Shown one piece after another: positions 41,806 to 51,212 of a stretch of DNA of 64,000 nt. The position numbers and the translations under genes are program-made. The notes below the pieces were generated by a model, which did not search any database, was not told the origin of the DNA, and was given only the letters and a program-made list of their open reading frames with translations. Source of the DNA: Arthrobacter terrae (GTDB lineage Bacteria > Actinomycetota > Actinomycetes > Actinomycetales > Micrococcaceae); NCBI RefSeq assembly GCF_015708085.1, contig NZ_JADNYM010000011.1:62001-126000 (forward strand), given 5' to 3'. Position 1 is the first letter of the stretch. Each line of letters starts with the position of its first letter.

Positions 41806-41830
41806 GTTGTAGTCAAGAATTGAACGCAAC
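41806..41830 (-). promoter_or_regulatory. Probable ROK-repressor operator, own promoter
   Basis: 25-bp motif with the same GTTGT, GTCAAG and AACGCAAC blocks as at 40537-40561. On the minus strand it contains TTGACT (41816-41811), a likely -35. A clear -10 is not seen. Confidence 0.75.
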
Positions 41831-41833
41831 ACC

Positions 41834-41903
41834 TTCCCAACTGAGTAGCAGTTACGGCACGCAAACCGCGATATGCGTGCCGTAAGTGCTACTCAGTTGG
41901 GGA
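41834..41903. repeat. 70-bp palindromic element, copy 2
   Basis: Arms 41834-41863 (starts TTCCCAACTGAGTAGCAG) and 41874-41903 pair at 28 of 30, around a 10-base loop AACCGCGATA. It is closely related to the element at 10118-10187, best in the right arm. It lies between the ROK promoter and the carbonic anhydrase gene, and its right arm provides the last codons and TAG stop of that gene. Confidence 0.9.
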
Positions 41904-42419
41904 GGGGTGAATCTCTTTGTGCGCCCGCCCTAACTCAACGTAGTGAAGCGCGTTCTCCTTGACGCCGTCGAGCTCCTCATCGCTAAGCTCCCGGCGTACC
42001 TTCGCGGGCACTCCCGCCACCAGGGACCGGGGCGGGATCACGGCACCTTCGAGGACGACGGCGCCGCCGGCCACCAGCGATCCGGCTCCGATTACTGCAC
42101 CATTGAGGACCATTGCCCCCATGCCGATCAGGCAGTCGTCCTCCACCGTGCACCCGTGCACTACCGCGCCGTGGCCGATGCTCACGCCGTTGCCCACCGT
42201 CGTCGGAAATCCCGGGTCGGAGTGCAGGACGACGTTGTCCTGCAGGTTGGTCCCGGAGCCGATCCGGATGGCGGACGTGTCGGCCCGGACCACCACACCG
42301 TAGAAGGCGCTGGAGTCCGCGCCCAGTTCCATGTCGCCGATCAGCGTCGCCGATGGCGCGACAAAGGCGGAGGAATGGACCATCGGCGAGACACCGTTGA
42401 ACGCAATGAGTTGTTTCAT
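41889..42419 (-). CDS. Gamma carbonic anhydrase-like hexapeptide-repeat protein
   Basis: 176 residues, left-handed beta-helix. Hexapeptide repeats run from VAPSATLIGDMELG to SLVAGVPAKVRREL. The three metal-ligand histidines are in place (VLHSD, SIGHGAVVHG). Members bind zinc or iron as trimers; some hydrate CO2, many have no proven activity. The final four codons and stop (SPTE, TAG) come from the palindromic element at 41834-41903. Confidence 0.9.
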   Translation of the reverse strand: MKQLIAFNGVSPMVHSSAFVAPSATLIGDMELGADSSAFYGVVVRADTSAIRIGSGTNLQDNVVLHSDPGFPTTVGNGVSIGHGAVVHGCTVEDDCLIGMGAMVLNGAVIGAGSLVAGGAVVLEGAVIPPRSLVAGVPAKVRRELSDEELDGVKENALHYVELGRAHKEIHPSPTE

Positions 42420-42511
42420 GGCATGAGCCTAGTTGAAACAGTCCAGTTGAAGAGCTATCAGTGCAAGCCGATCAGTGAGAGCCGTCAGTGCAAGCTGATC
42501 GTAGAAGCTGA

Positions 42512-43384
42512 TCAGTTGAAGACGACGGTCCGCGTACCGTCCAGCAGCACGCGGTGCTCGGCGTGCCATTGAACCGCCTTGGCCAGTGTCCGTGCCTCCA
42601 CGTCTCGTCCCATCGCCACGAATTCGCCGGTGGAATGCGCATGATCCACCCGGATGACTTCCTGCTCGATGATGGGACCTTCGTCCAACGCACCGGTGAC
42701 GTAGTGGGCCGTGGCGCCGATGATTTTCACGCCCCGGGCGTGCGCCTGGTGGTACGGCCGCGCGCCCTTGAAGGAAGGGAGGAAGGAATGGTGGATGTTG
42801 ATGGCTTTACCCGCCAGCTCCGCGCACAACCCGTCGGAAAGGACCTGCATATAGCGGGCCAGCACCACCAGCTCCACGTTTTCGGCGGCAATGAGCTCGC
42901 GAAGGGCGTCCTCGGCGTCGGCTTTTGTCCCGGCGGTCACCGGGATGTGGTGGAACGGAATGCCATAGAACGCGGCCAGATCGGCCAGTTCATGGTGGTT
43001 GGACACGATGGCCGGGATCTCGATGGGCAGGGTTCCGGAGCGCTGCAGGAACAGCAGGTCGTTTAGGCAGTGCGCGGACTTGGAAGCCAGGATCAGCGTC
43101 CGGACGGGAGTGCCGGTGCGGTGCAGTTCCCAGGTCAGCGAGAATCGTTCCGCCACAGCTTCCAACCGGTTGCGCAGCAACAAGAACGCAGTGTCCGTCT
43201 GGACGGCGACGCGCATAAAGAAGGTGCCGGTCACCGGGTTTCCATACTGCTGGGAATCGGTGATATTGCAGCCGCTGTCCAGCAGCGAGCCGGAAACGGC
43301 ATGCACTATCCCGGGCTTATCGGCGCAGGACAGGGTGAGGATGAAGCCGGTTTGCGCTGCGGAAGTTCCTGTTTCGCTCACCAA
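42512..43384 (-). CDS. purU: Formyltetrahydrofolate deformylase (housekeeping copy)
   Basis: 290 residues, same ACT plus formyltransferase-fold layout as the copy at 7175; catalytic segment INIHHSFLPSFKGARPYHQA and DEGPIIEQ present. TTG 43384 has AAAGG 10 bases upstream; GTG 43381 is the alternative. It diverges from glyA. Releasing formate from 10-formyl-THF balances the folate pool that FolD and GlyA feed. The 92 bases after it contain imperfect repeats of CAGTGCAAGCNGATC (42460, 42486). Confidence 0.95.
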   Translation of the reverse strand: MVSETGTSAAQTGFILTLSCADKPGIVHAVSGSLLDSGCNITDSQQYGNPVTGTFFMRVAVQTDTAFLLLRNRLEAVAERFSLTWELHRTGTPVRTLILASKSAHCLNDLLFLQRSGTLPIEIPAIVSNHHELADLAAFYGIPFHHIPVTAGTKADAEDALRELIAAENVELVVLARYMQVLSDGLCAELAGKAINIHHSFLPSFKGARPYHQAHARGVKIIGATAHYVTGALDEGPIIEQEVIRVDHAHSTGEFVAMGRDVEARTLAKAVQWHAEHRVLLDGTRTVVFN

Positions 43385-43465
43385 GTCAACGTTACCTTTG
43401 CCGTGCCTGGACCTGTAACGCCGCTCCCGGCCCGTAATGCAGCCAGCCGGCTACCGCCCTTGTAC

Positions 43466-43471
43466 TAGAAT
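43466..43471 (+). promoter_or_regulatory. Likely -10 box of glyA-folD
   Basis: TAGAAT at 43466-43471, just before the riboswitch; no good -35. Transcription would start near 43478, at the aptamer's first stem. Confidence 0.5.
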
Positions 43472-43477
43472 TAACCG

Positions 43478-43556
43478 TGTTGTAACTGGCGTTAGGTGGG
43501 GCACCACCGGGGAGCAGCGAGATAAACGACCACGGATCGTACGCCTGGGCCGAGGG
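43478..43556 (+). promoter_or_regulatory. ZTP (pfl) riboswitch ahead of glyA-folD
   Basis: The conserved blocks of the pfl/ZTP aptamer occur in order: ACTGGCG (43483), a GGTGG/CCACC stem (43494-43508), CCGGGGAGC (43507-43515) and, after a variable linker, CGCCTGGGC (43542-43550). It senses ZMP/ZTP, which accumulate when 10-formyl-THF is short, and turns on C1-folate genes. glyA and folD are classic targets. A 120-base expression platform follows; a GCGC-rich hairpin (43576-43591) may take part, but I cannot tell whether control is by termination or ribosome access. Confidence 0.9.
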
Positions 43557-43678
43557 TCACGTTTTCCTATTGAAACGCGCCCGAAGCGCGGTTCCATGAC
43601 TGCGCTCTGCCGCAGGCAACGGCGCCTCAACCGGTAACCTGACCTGTAGCAGTTTCTCTACGCCCACCAGGAGTCATA

Positions 43679-44971
43679 GTGCCTATTCAGCCCGCCCAGT
43701 CAGTGACCAACCTTCCGCTTGCCCAGCTGGATCCCGAAATCGCGGCAGTCCTCAAAGATGAACTCGGACGCCAGCGCGACACCCTCGAAATGATCGCCTC
43801 GGAAAACTTCGCGCCACGGGCGGTCCTTGAAGCCCAAGGCTCGGTGCTGACGAACAAATACGCCGAAGGGTACCCGGGCAGGCGTTATTACGGCGGTTGT
43901 GAATACGTCGACGTGGCCGAAAACCTGGCGATTGAACGCGTTAAGGCGCTGTTCGGAGCCGAGTACGCCAACGTCCAGCCGCACTCGGGTGCGCAGGCGA
44001 ACGCCGCAGCGCTCGCAGCCATGATTACTCCCGGAGAGAAGATCCTGGGCCTGTCCCTGGCTCACGGCGGCCACCTGACGCACGGCATGAAGCTGAATTT
44101 TTCCGGCAAGCTCTACCAGGTGGCGGCCTACCAGGTTGATCCGGAGACGTTCCGGGTGGACATGGATAAGCTGCGCGAGCAGGCAATTGTTGAGAAGCCG
44201 CAGGTGATTATCGCCGGCTGGTCGGCCTACCCGCGGCACCTTGATTTTGCCGCCTTCCGCTCCATTGCCGATGAGGTCGGCGCGCTGCTGTGGACGGATA
44301 TGGCGCACTTTGCCGGTCTGGTTGCCGCCGGACTGCACCCTTCCCCGGTCCCGTATTCCGACGTCGTCACCTCCACGGTGCACAAAACTCTGGCGGGCCC
44401 GCGCTCCGGCGTCATTTTGGCAAAGCAGGAGTGGGCCAAAAAGATCAATTCCGCCGTTTTCCCCGGTCAGCAGGGCGGCCCGTTGATGCACGTTATCGCC
44501 GCTAAGGCCGTGGCCTTCAAGGTTGCCGGCGGTGCCGAGTTTAAGGAACGCCAGGGACGGGTGCTGGAGGGTGCCAAGATCCTTGCCGAACGGTTGAACG
44601 CCGACGACGTTGCGCAGGCAGGCGTGTCGGTCCTGACCGGCGGCACGGACGTGCACCTGGTGCTGGTTGATCTGCGCAATTCGGAACTGGATGGCCAGCA
44701 GGCAGAAGATCTCCTGCACAGTGTGGGGATCACGGTGAACCGCAATGCAGTGCCGTTCGATCCGCGCCCGCCGATGGTGACGTCCGGGCTGCGCATCGGT
44801 ACCCCTGCACTGGCCACCCGCGGCTTCGGTGCGGCGGAGTTCACCGAGGTGGCGGACATCATTGCCACTGCGCTGAAGAACGGCACGGCCTCCGATGCCC
44901 AGGCCCTGCGCGCCCGGGTGTCGAAGCTGACAGCAGACTTTCCGCTGTACCCAGGCCAGGAAGAATGGTGA
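43679..44971 (+). CDS. glyA: Serine hydroxymethyltransferase (housekeeping copy)
   Basis: 430 residues from GTG 43679 with AGGAG upstream. PLP lysine in [15 protein letters not shown]; folate and serine-binding blocks [16 protein letters not shown] and [13 protein letters not shown] intact. Makes glycine and methylene-THF from serine. It is under the ZTP riboswitch, followed after 4 bases by folD. Very similar to the partial copy at 1-537. Confidence 0.97.
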   Translation: MPIQPAQSVTNLPLAQLDPEIAAVLKDELGRQRDTLEMIASENFAPRAVLEAQGSVLTNKYAEGYPGRRYYGGCEYVDVAENLAIERVKALFGAEYANVQPHSGAQANAAALAAMITPGEKILGLSLAHGGHLTHGMKLNFSGKLYQVAAYQVDPETFRVDMDKLREQAIVEKPQVIIAGWSAYPRHLDFAAFRSIADEVGALLWTDMAHFAGLVAAGLHPSPVPYSDVVTSTVHKTLAGPRSGVILAKQEWAKKINSAVFPGQQGGPLMHVIAAKAVAFKVAGGAEFKERQGRVLEGAKILAERLNADDVAQAGVSVLTGGTDVHLVLVDLRNSELDGQQAEDLLHSVGITVNRNAVPFDPRPPMVTSGLRIGTPALATRGFGAAEFTEVADIIATALKNGTASDAQALRARVSKLTADFPLYPGQEEW

Positions 44972-44975
44972 ACTG

Positions 44976-45920
44976 ATGTCTAACAGCATTAATCCAGAGC
45001 GGGCAAAAACGCCCTTTGGCACGCCCGTGGCCGCCCAGGTCCTGGACGGAAAAGTGACAGCGGCAACCATTAAAAGCGAGTTGGCCGTCCGCGTTGAGGT
45101 GCTCAAAGGCCGCGGAATCACCCCGGGGCTCGGCACGGTCCTGGTAGGGGAGGATCCCGGCAGCCAGTGGTACGTCCGGGGAAAGCACCGGGACTGCGCG
45201 GAGATCGGGGTCAACTCGGTGCGGCGGGAGCTGCCGGCGGATGTTAGCCAGCAGGAGCTGGAGGCCGTGCTCGATGAGCTCAATGCTGATCCGGGAACCA
45301 CGGGTTATATAGTCCAGCTTCCGCTGCCGGATCACATCGATACCAATGCCATTCTGGAGCGCATGGACCCGGCGAAGGATGCCGACGGACTGCACCCGAC
45401 CAACCTTGGCCGGCTGGTCCTGAACGTCAGTTCGCCGGTCAACGCACCCCTGCCGTGCACGCCGCACGGGATTGTGGAACTGCTGCTGCGGCACAAGATC
45501 GCGCTCAACGGCAAGAAGGTGCTGGTAATCGGCCGCGGCGTCACCGTGGGGCGTCCGTTGGGCCTGCTGCTGACCCGTCGATCCATCAATGCCACGGTGC
45601 TGCTGGCGCACACCGGCACACTGGACCTGCCGGAGCTGCTTGCTATGGCCGATGTGGTGGTGGCCGCGGCCGGAATGCCGGCCATGATTAAGGCCGCCGA
45701 GCTTAAAGAAGGCGCGATCGTACTGGATGTGGGCGTGAGCCGCGCAGTGGACGAGCAGACGGGCAAGTCCAGAATCGTCGGCGACGTCGATCCTGACGTT
45801 GCCGACGTGGCGAGCTGGCTTTCGCCTAATCCGGGCGGCGTGGGACCGATGACGCGCGCCATGCTGCTGGCCAACGTCGTCGAAGCCGCCGAACGCCAGG
45901 CGGGCATCATCGCGGACTGA
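44976..45920 (+). CDS. folD: Methylene-THF dehydrogenase / methenyl-THF cyclohydrolase
   Basis: 314 residues, somewhat longer than usual because of 15 extra N-terminal residues. Catalytic Lys in [32 protein letters not shown] and the NADP-site [13 protein letters not shown] are typical. Converts methylene-THF to 10-formyl-THF with NADP. Works with GlyA to supply formyl groups to PurN and PurH. A strong terminator follows. Confidence 0.97.
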   Translation: MSNSINPERAKTPFGTPVAAQVLDGKVTAATIKSELAVRVEVLKGRGITPGLGTVLVGEDPGSQWYVRGKHRDCAEIGVNSVRRELPADVSQQELEAVLDELNADPGTTGYIVQLPLPDHIDTNAILERMDPAKDADGLHPTNLGRLVLNVSSPVNAPLPCTPHGIVELLLRHKIALNGKKVLVIGRGVTVGRPLGLLLTRRSINATVLLAHTGTLDLPELLAMADVVVAAAGMPAMIKAAELKEGAIVLDVGVSRAVDEQTGKSRIVGDVDPDVADVASWLSPNPGGVGPMTRAMLLANVVEAAERQAGIIAD

Positions 45921-45946
45921 GCCGCCGGCCGAACCGCGGTGACAGC

Positions 45947-46007
45947 GGGGCCGGCCCACGAAAACAGGGGGAGCGCAGCACCCGTTTCGTGGGCCGGTCC
46001 CGTTTTC
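45947..46007 (+). terminator. Terminator after folD
   Basis: GGGGCCGGCCCACGAAA (45947-45963) pairs with TTTCGTGGGCCGGTCCC (45985-46001) with one mismatch over a 21-base loop; GTTTTCG follows. Confidence 0.85.
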
Positions 46008-46040
46008 GCGTGCCGGCGAGGCGTTTGAGATACTAGTCAG

Positions 46041-46625
46041 ATGTACTCTCTTGGCAAGGATAATCACGCAGTCCGGCCGCGGCCCGGGAAATGGACCGGC
46101 TTGGGCACCGTGGTGCTCGCGCTTGTTTTTTTGGTGGCGCTGGTTTTTGCAGCCAACCAAAACGATGTACTGGGCTGGTTCATTGCCGCCGTCGCCCTCG
46201 GCTGGCTGGTCCTGTCCACGTTCGTCTACATCGGGGTGCACAAGGCCGCGAGCTTCGGCGCCGAGCAGGTCCGCCGGGCCCAAAGCACTTTAGCCGGCAC
46301 CGGCCCCGGCGCAGCCGCTGCGGCAGGCAACACCGGGCGGGGAACCACACTGATCGACGACGGGTCCGCCGGCATCCGTGACCGGAAGCTGGAGCACAGC
46401 TTCAAGATCATTGCGGTTCAGTCCGGCCTTCTTGAGGAACAGCTGCGGCACGGCTCCGATGCCGACACCGCCGCCATGTCCCGCGCGCTGGAAACCATCG
46501 CGATCACGGCGCACAACGGCCAGGGCATGCTACGGGCCGATGGCGGCGTCGATGGGTCAGCGCAGGGCCGTAAGCAGGACGGGTCCGACGACGGCGGAAC
46601 GGTCAGCGGCGTCGTCGTCGACTAG
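46041..46625 (+). CDS. Small membrane protein of unknown function
   Basis: 194 residues. Two adjacent membrane segments (about 20-40 and 44-66), then a cytosolic tail of 120 residues: an Ala/Gly-rich linker, a helical stretch (LEHSFKIIAVQSGLLEEQL) and an acidic Gly/Ser/Asp-rich end. I do not recognise a named family. Codon use matches the neighbours. It is 44 bases ahead of the exonuclease gene. Confidence 0.75.
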   Translation: MYSLGKDNHAVRPRPGKWTGLGTVVLALVFLVALVFAANQNDVLGWFIAAVALGWLVLSTFVYIGVHKAASFGAEQVRRAQSTLAGTGPGAAAAAGNTGRGTTLIDDGSAGIRDRKLEHSFKIIAVQSGLLEEQLRHGSDADTAAMSRALETIAITAHNGQGMLRADGGVDGSAQGRKQDGSDDGGTVSGVVVD

Positions 46626-46669
46626 CGCGCGCGGTCCGCGTGCCGGCGGGAAACGGTAAAGTGGAATAC

Positions 46670-47611
46670 GTGAGCATGGCAACGAGTACAACCGCGGCAG
46701 CGCAGTCCTTTATCGAACCAACGGCGGAACCTGATCCGCAGTCTCAAGCGTCCCACCTGCCGGCGGTCAGCGCGAAGACCGGTCTGCGGATCGCGTCAGT
46801 GAACGTTAATGGAATCCGGGCCGCCTATAAGCGCGGAATGGCCCAGTGGCTGGCCGCGCGGGATGTAGACATCCTGTGCCTGCAGGAAGTGCGGGCGCCC
46901 GACGCGATTGTGCACGAACTGCTCGGCGATGACTGGCATATTCTGCATGCCGAAGCCGAGGCTAAAGGCCGCGCGGGGGTCGCAATTGCCTCCCGCAAAG
47001 ACCGCATACAGCCACTGCAGACCCGGATCGGCATTGGGGATGACTACTTCGCTACCGCCGGGCGCTGGGTGGAAGCGGACTATCAGCTCCAGGACGCCGC
47101 CGGGCAGCCGGTGGAGCTCACGGTGGTCAGCGCCTACGTGCATTCCGGCGCAGTCGACACGCCCAAACAGGTGGATAAGTACCGTTTCCTGGACGTGATG
47201 GCAACGCGGCTCCCGCAGCTGAGCGGGGAAAGCGACCACGCGCTGGTCGTGGGCGACCTTAACGTCGGCCACACCACCTTGGATATCAAGAACTGGAAAG
47301 GCAACGTCAAACGGGCGGGCTTCCTTCCTGAGGAACGCGCCTACTTTGACAGGTTCTTTGGTGCGGAAATCGGCTGGAAAGACGTCCACCGTCGTCTTTC
47401 CGGTGATGTCGAAGGTCCCTATACCTGGTGGTCCTGGCGCGGGCAGGCGTTCGACAATGACACGGGCTGGCGGATCGATTACCAGATGGCAACCCCCGGC
47501 CTTGCAGCGGCAGCCTCCGCTGCCGTCGTCGACCGGGCGCCCTCGTGGGATACGCGCTTTTCCGACCATGCCCCGCTGGTGGTCGACTACCAGCTCAACG
47601 TGCGCTCCTAG
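46670..47611 (+). CDS. xthA: Exodeoxyribonuclease III
   Basis: 313 residues from GTG 46670 (GTGGAA upstream; ATG 46676 possible). EEP nuclease fold: [14 protein letters not shown], metal Glu in [10 protein letters not shown], catalytic GDLNVGHT, and terminal [11 protein letters not shown]. About 40 low-complexity residues precede the fold. Repairs abasic sites and trims 3' ends. Confidence 0.95.
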   Translation: MSMATSTTAAAQSFIEPTAEPDPQSQASHLPAVSAKTGLRIASVNVNGIRAAYKRGMAQWLAARDVDILCLQEVRAPDAIVHELLGDDWHILHAEAEAKGRAGVAIASRKDRIQPLQTRIGIGDDYFATAGRWVEADYQLQDAAGQPVELTVVSAYVHSGAVDTPKQVDKYRFLDVMATRLPQLSGESDHALVVGDLNVGHTTLDIKNWKGNVKRAGFLPEERAYFDRFFGAEIGWKDVHRRLSGDVEGPYTWWSWRGQAFDNDTGWRIDYQMATPGLAAAASAAVVDRAPSWDTRFSDHAPLVVDYQLNVRS

Positions 47612-47666
47612 CCAGAGATTACAACAGCACCAGAGACCACTACAGACAGTTGAGAGTACTGATTTT

Positions 47667-48686
47667 ATGACCGCATCACGTCAGCGCATTCTGTCCGGCG
47701 CGAAGCCCACTGCCGATTCACTGCATCTGGGTAATTACATCGGTGCCGTGCGCAACTGGGTGTCGATGCAAACCGAATACGACGCGGTCTTCTTCATTCC
47801 CGATCTGCACGCCGTGACGGTCGATTTCGACCCCGGCGACCTGGCGCGTCGGACCCGGACCGTTGCCGCCCAGTACATTGCCGCGGGAATCGATCCGGAA
47901 AAGTGCATTTTCTTTGTCCAGTCGCATGTGCCCGAGCATGCCGAGCTGGCGTGGGCGCTGAACTGCATCACCGGCTACGGCGAAGCCGCCCGGATGACGC
48001 AGTTCAAGGACAAGACCCAGAAGGGCGGCACCGACGCGGCCACGCTGGGGCTCTTCGCCTACCCCACGCTGATGGCCGCGGATATTTTGCTTTACCAGAC
48101 CGATCTGGTGCCCGTCGGTGAAGACCAGCGCCAACATTTGGAATTGACCCGGAACCTGGCCCAGCGCTTCAATACCCGTTTTGGCGAAGCATTTACTGTT
48201 CCGGATGCGAAGATCCTCAAGGAGTCCGCGAAGATCTACGATCTGCAGAATCCAACCGCCAAAATGTCCAAGACAGGAGAATCCGCCAGCGGATCCATTC
48301 AGCTGCTGGAGGATCCGAAGATTGCTGCGAAACGGATCAAATCGGCGGTAACGGATGATGGCACCGTGGTCCGCTTTGATCTTGAGGCTAAGCCGGGTGT
48401 ATCCAACCTCTTAACCATTTATGCAACGCTGACGGGCAAGACAGTGACGGAGCTGGAAAACGCCTATGCGGGCAAAATGTATGGGCATCTTAAGGTCGAT
48501 CTGGCGGATGTCATGGTGGATTTCCTCACGCCGCTGCGGGACCGGACAAATGAATTGTTGGCCGACCCCGCGGAGCTGGACCGGCTGCTGGCGGACGGGG
48601 CGCGCAGGGCACGCGAAATCGCGTCGGTGACGCTGAGCAGTGTCTACGACAAGATGGGCTTTCTCCCGCTGCAGGGCGGCCGCTAA
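47667..48686 (+). CDS. trpS: Tryptophanyl-tRNA synthetase
   Basis: 339 residues from ATG 47667. Class I motifs: [14 protein letters not shown] (HIGH-type) and AKMSKTGES (KMSKS-type). Tryptophan pocket [16 protein letters not shown] and [13 protein letters not shown] typical of bacterial TrpRS. The frame extends upstream into xthA but the family starts here. No leader peptide or T-box is seen. Confidence 0.97.
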   Translation: MTASRQRILSGAKPTADSLHLGNYIGAVRNWVSMQTEYDAVFFIPDLHAVTVDFDPGDLARRTRTVAAQYIAAGIDPEKCIFFVQSHVPEHAELAWALNCITGYGEAARMTQFKDKTQKGGTDAATLGLFAYPTLMAADILLYQTDLVPVGEDQRQHLELTRNLAQRFNTRFGEAFTVPDAKILKESAKIYDLQNPTAKMSKTGESASGSIQLLEDPKIAAKRIKSAVTDDGTVVRFDLEAKPGVSNLLTIYATLTGKTVTELENAYAGKMYGHLKVDLADVMVDFLTPLRDRTNELLADPAELDRLLADGARRAREIASVTLSSVYDKMGFLPLQGGR

Positions 48687-48690
48687 GACC

Positions 48691-49323
48691 ATGAACCAGT
48701 CAACCCGGACCCGCATTGCATCGGAGGTCGTCCCCGCGCCGGAGGCCGGATGCCGGTGGGCGGGGATTATCGTGGCGTTGCCGGAGCCGCTGGCGGCCGA
48801 AATCACCGCCTACAGACGTTCCTTCGGGGACGCTCTGGCGGCCCAGATTCCAGCGCACATCACCCTGATTACCACTACACCAATAGGAGACTGGGCCGAA
48901 ACCGTCCAGCACGTACGCCAGGTCGCGGCCAGCCAGCGCCCTTTCCGCGTCAGTGTCAGGGGAACCGGCTCCTTCCGGCCGGTGTCCGAGGTGGTTTACC
49001 TGCAGTTGGGGTCCGGATTCGATGAGTGCGTACAATTGCACGAATTGCTGCAAAGCGGCCCGCTGGCCAGGGACCTCGTCTTCGATTTTCATCCGCATAT
49101 CACCATCGCCCACGACATCAGCGCTGCAGGGCTCGATGAGGCCGCGCGGACTCTGGCAGACTTTGAGGCAACATTTCCGGTGACGGGAATGGGACTCTAT
49201 GTCCATAATGATTCTGGCGCGTGGCTACTAAAGGAAGAGCTGAAATTTGGCGGGACATCCGAAAATCAAGGTACCTCGAGGTACGAAGCCGCGCCCAACC
49301 GACTTGGCAAAGCTCCGGCTTGA
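48691..49323 (+). CDS. 2H phosphoesterase, 2'-5' RNA ligase family
   Basis: 210 residues from ATG 48691. Two HxTx motifs, AHITLIT (about 57) and PHITIAH (about 133), define the 2H superfamily. Members act on 2'-5' or cyclic phosphate RNA ends. It starts 4 bases after trpS, so the two are probably cotranscribed; the target RNA is unknown. Its 3' end overlaps the next gene by 77 bases. Confidence 0.88.
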   Translation: MNQSTRTRIASEVVPAPEAGCRWAGIIVALPEPLAAEITAYRRSFGDALAAQIPAHITLITTTPIGDWAETVQHVRQVAASQRPFRVSVRGTGSFRPVSEVVYLQLGSGFDECVQLHELLQSGPLARDLVFDFHPHITIAHDISAAGLDEAARTLADFEATFPVTGMGLYVHNDSGAWLLKEELKFGGTSENQGTSRYEAAPNRLGKAPA

Positions 49324-50311
49324 GGTAATTGGCAATCAGGCCGCGTATGGCCGCGCCAAGCGCGCAGGTGCCGGGCGCGTCGGAGTCTTTATGACCTGGC
49401 TGAATCTTCAGCTCGCCCGGCTCAACACCCTGCAGCCGCTGCGTATGCTGGCCCAGTACAACGTACAGCGCGGCCCCGTAATGGCGGCGGGTATCGGTTT
49501 CACGATGTTTTTCTCCATCACCGGTCTGCTCACCACCGGGTTTTCGATCGCCGCGCTGGTCCTGAAATCCAACAAGGCGCTGCTGGACGCCTTGGTTTCC
49601 AGCGTCGCGAAGAGCACGCCGGGACTTTTAAAGGTCGACGGCGGCAATGGACTAGTGGATCCGCAGGCACTGCTGAACCCGACCGGGCTCGGCTGGACGG
49701 CGATCATCGCGGCGCTGGTAACCATCTTCACCGCGCTGAGCTGGATCGCGTCGCTGCGCATCGGCATGCGGGGCGTAGCGGGGCTCCAAGCGCTGACAGT
49801 TAATCCCGTAGTGAAGAAGCTTAAGGACGCGGGGACACTGGTATTGCTCGGGGTGGCCCTGTTGATCACGGCCGGGGTAACCGTGGTCTTCGGCGGTGCC
49901 CTGGATGCGGTCACAGGAGTTTTGCATCTCGACACGGCTGTGGCGATCCCCGCAGGTTTTGTACTCGGAGTGGCGGTGGCCCTGCTGCTTAACTGGCTGA
50001 CGGCGACGATTCTGTTCAAGCTGGCAGCGGGGCTGGAATTGGACCGGAGCATCTTCGTGCGCGCCACAGCCCTGGCCGGCGTGGGAATGACCATCCTTCA
50101 GCTGCTCAGTGGCCTGCTTCTGGGCAAGGCAACCGCAAACCCACTGCTCGCGTCATTTGTCGTGATCATCGGCCTGCTCATCTGGTTTAACTTCGTCAGC
50201 CAGGTTTTCCTGTTCGCCGCCGCCTATGCTGCCGTGCGGCAGGCGGATGCCGATGCCGCCGTTCTCGCGGCGGACAAGCGGGGACGCGCCCGCACCCTGC
50301 GGCCGGCCTGA
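49247..50311 (+). CDS. YihY/virulence factor BrkB-like membrane protein
   Basis: 354 residues from TTG 49247, which has AGGAAG seven to ten bases upstream; ATG 49391 would be a shorter form. About six membrane segments with GPVMAAGIGFTMFFSITGLL and WFNFVSQVFLFAAAYAAV. YihY-family proteins were once called RNase BN but that has been refuted; function is unsettled. Overlap with the 2H gene suggests one transcript trpS-2H-yihY. Confidence 0.85.
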   Translation: MAGHPKIKVPRGTKPRPTDLAKLRLEVIGNQAAYGRAKRAGAGRVGVFMTWLNLQLARLNTLQPLRMLAQYNVQRGPVMAAGIGFTMFFSITGLLTTGFSIAALVLKSNKALLDALVSSVAKSTPGLLKVDGGNGLVDPQALLNPTGLGWTAIIAALVTIFTALSWIASLRIGMRGVAGLQALTVNPVVKKLKDAGTLVLLGVALLITAGVTVVFGGALDAVTGVLHLDTAVAIPAGFVLGVAVALLLNWLTATILFKLAAGLELDRSIFVRATALAGVGMTILQLLSGLLLGKATANPLLASFVVIIGLLIWFNFVSQVFLFAAAYAAVRQADADAAVLAADKRGRARTLRPA

Positions 50312-50337
50312 CCAAATCAACCGCCCCATCGAAACGA

Positions 50338-50387
50338 CTGAGCCGTAGCTGTCCTGTAGAAGGCTCTAACGGACAGCTACGGCTCAG
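50338..50387. terminator. Bidirectional hairpin between convergent genes
   Basis: CTGAGCCGTAGCTGTCC (50338-50354) and GGACAGCTACGGCTCAG (50371-50387): 17-bp perfect stem, 16-base loop. T-rich only weakly on either side, but placed between the yihY and sdhB ends. Confidence 0.8.
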
Positions 50388-50414
50388 CCGATGTGGTTTG
50401 GTCCTGGATGAGGG

Positions 50415-51212
50415 TCAGACCTGTCGGCTGAGGATGGCCTGCTTGACCTCCGAGATCGCCTGCGTGACCTGGATGCCGCGGGGGCATGCTTCGGTGCAGT
50501 TGAAGGTGGTGCGGCAACGCCACACACCTTCCTTGTCGTTGAGGATCTCCAGGCGCATGTCGCCGGCATCATCGCGGGAGTCGAAGATGAAGCGGTGCGC
50601 ATTGACGATTGCTGCCGGGCCGAAGTACTGGCCGTCCGTCCAGAAGACCGGGCACGATGAGGTGCACGCGGCGCAGAGGATGCACTTAGTAGTGTCGTCG
50701 AAGCGGGCCCGCTCCTCCGCGGATTGCAGGCGCTCCTTAGTGGGTTCGTGGCCCTTGTTAATCAGGAAAGGCATGATTTCGCGGTACGACTGGAAAAACG
50801 GTTCCATGTCCACAATCAGGTCTTTTTCCACCGGCAGACCCTTGATCGCCTCAACCGTGATGGGCTTTTTCGTGTCCAGGTCCTTCAGCAGAGTCTTACA
50901 GGCCAGCCGGTTGCGCCCGTTAATGCGCATCGCATCGGAGCCGCAGACACCGTGCGCACAGGAGCGGCGGAAGGACAGCGAGCCGTCGTGCTCCCATTTG
51001 ATCTTATGCAAGGCGTCCAGGACACGGTCCGTACCGTACATGGTCAGTTCGTAGTCTTCCCAGACAAAGTCCTCGGACACCTCCGGGTTGTATCGGCGTA
51101 CGCGCAAGGTGATGTCGAACGTGGGGATTTCGCCACCGCCGCCAATGTGCGCGGGCAGTTCGATCTTTGACGCCGGTTCCGGTGCCGTTTCAGCAGTTTC
51201 AATCGGGCTCAT
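50415..51212 (-). CDS. sdhB: Succinate dehydrogenase iron-sulfur subunit
   Basis: 265 residues. [2Fe-2S] ligands in SCAHGVCGSDAMR with the Asp third ligand also found in E. coli, and LACKTL; [4Fe-4S] CILCAACTSSCP; [3Fe-4S] FNCTEACPRGI. Carries electrons from SdhA to quinone. Its start overlaps the sdhA stop by one base. Confidence 0.97.
   Translation of the reverse strand: MSPIETAETAPEPASKIELPAHIGGGGEIPTFDITLRVRRYNPEVSEDFVWEDYELTMYGTDRVLDALHKIKWEHDGSLSFRRSCAHGVCGSDAMRINGRNRLACKTLLKDLDTKKPITVEAIKGLPVEKDLIVDMEPFFQSYREIMPFLINKGHEPTKERLQSAEERARFDDTTKCILCAACTSSCPVFWTDGQYFGPAAIVNAHRFIFDSRDDAGDMRLEILNDKEGVWRCRTTFNCTEACPRGIQVTQAISEVKQAILSRQV

Noticed and set aside
41834-41903. Rho-independent terminator
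   Set aside because: The stem is very long, lacks a T-run on both sides and recurs at 10118; a dispersed repeat explains it better.
42449-42520. Repeats between the carbonic anhydrase and purU genes
   Set aside because: Imperfect CAGTGCAAGC blocks are visible but too degenerate and few to call an element; noted only in the purU entry.
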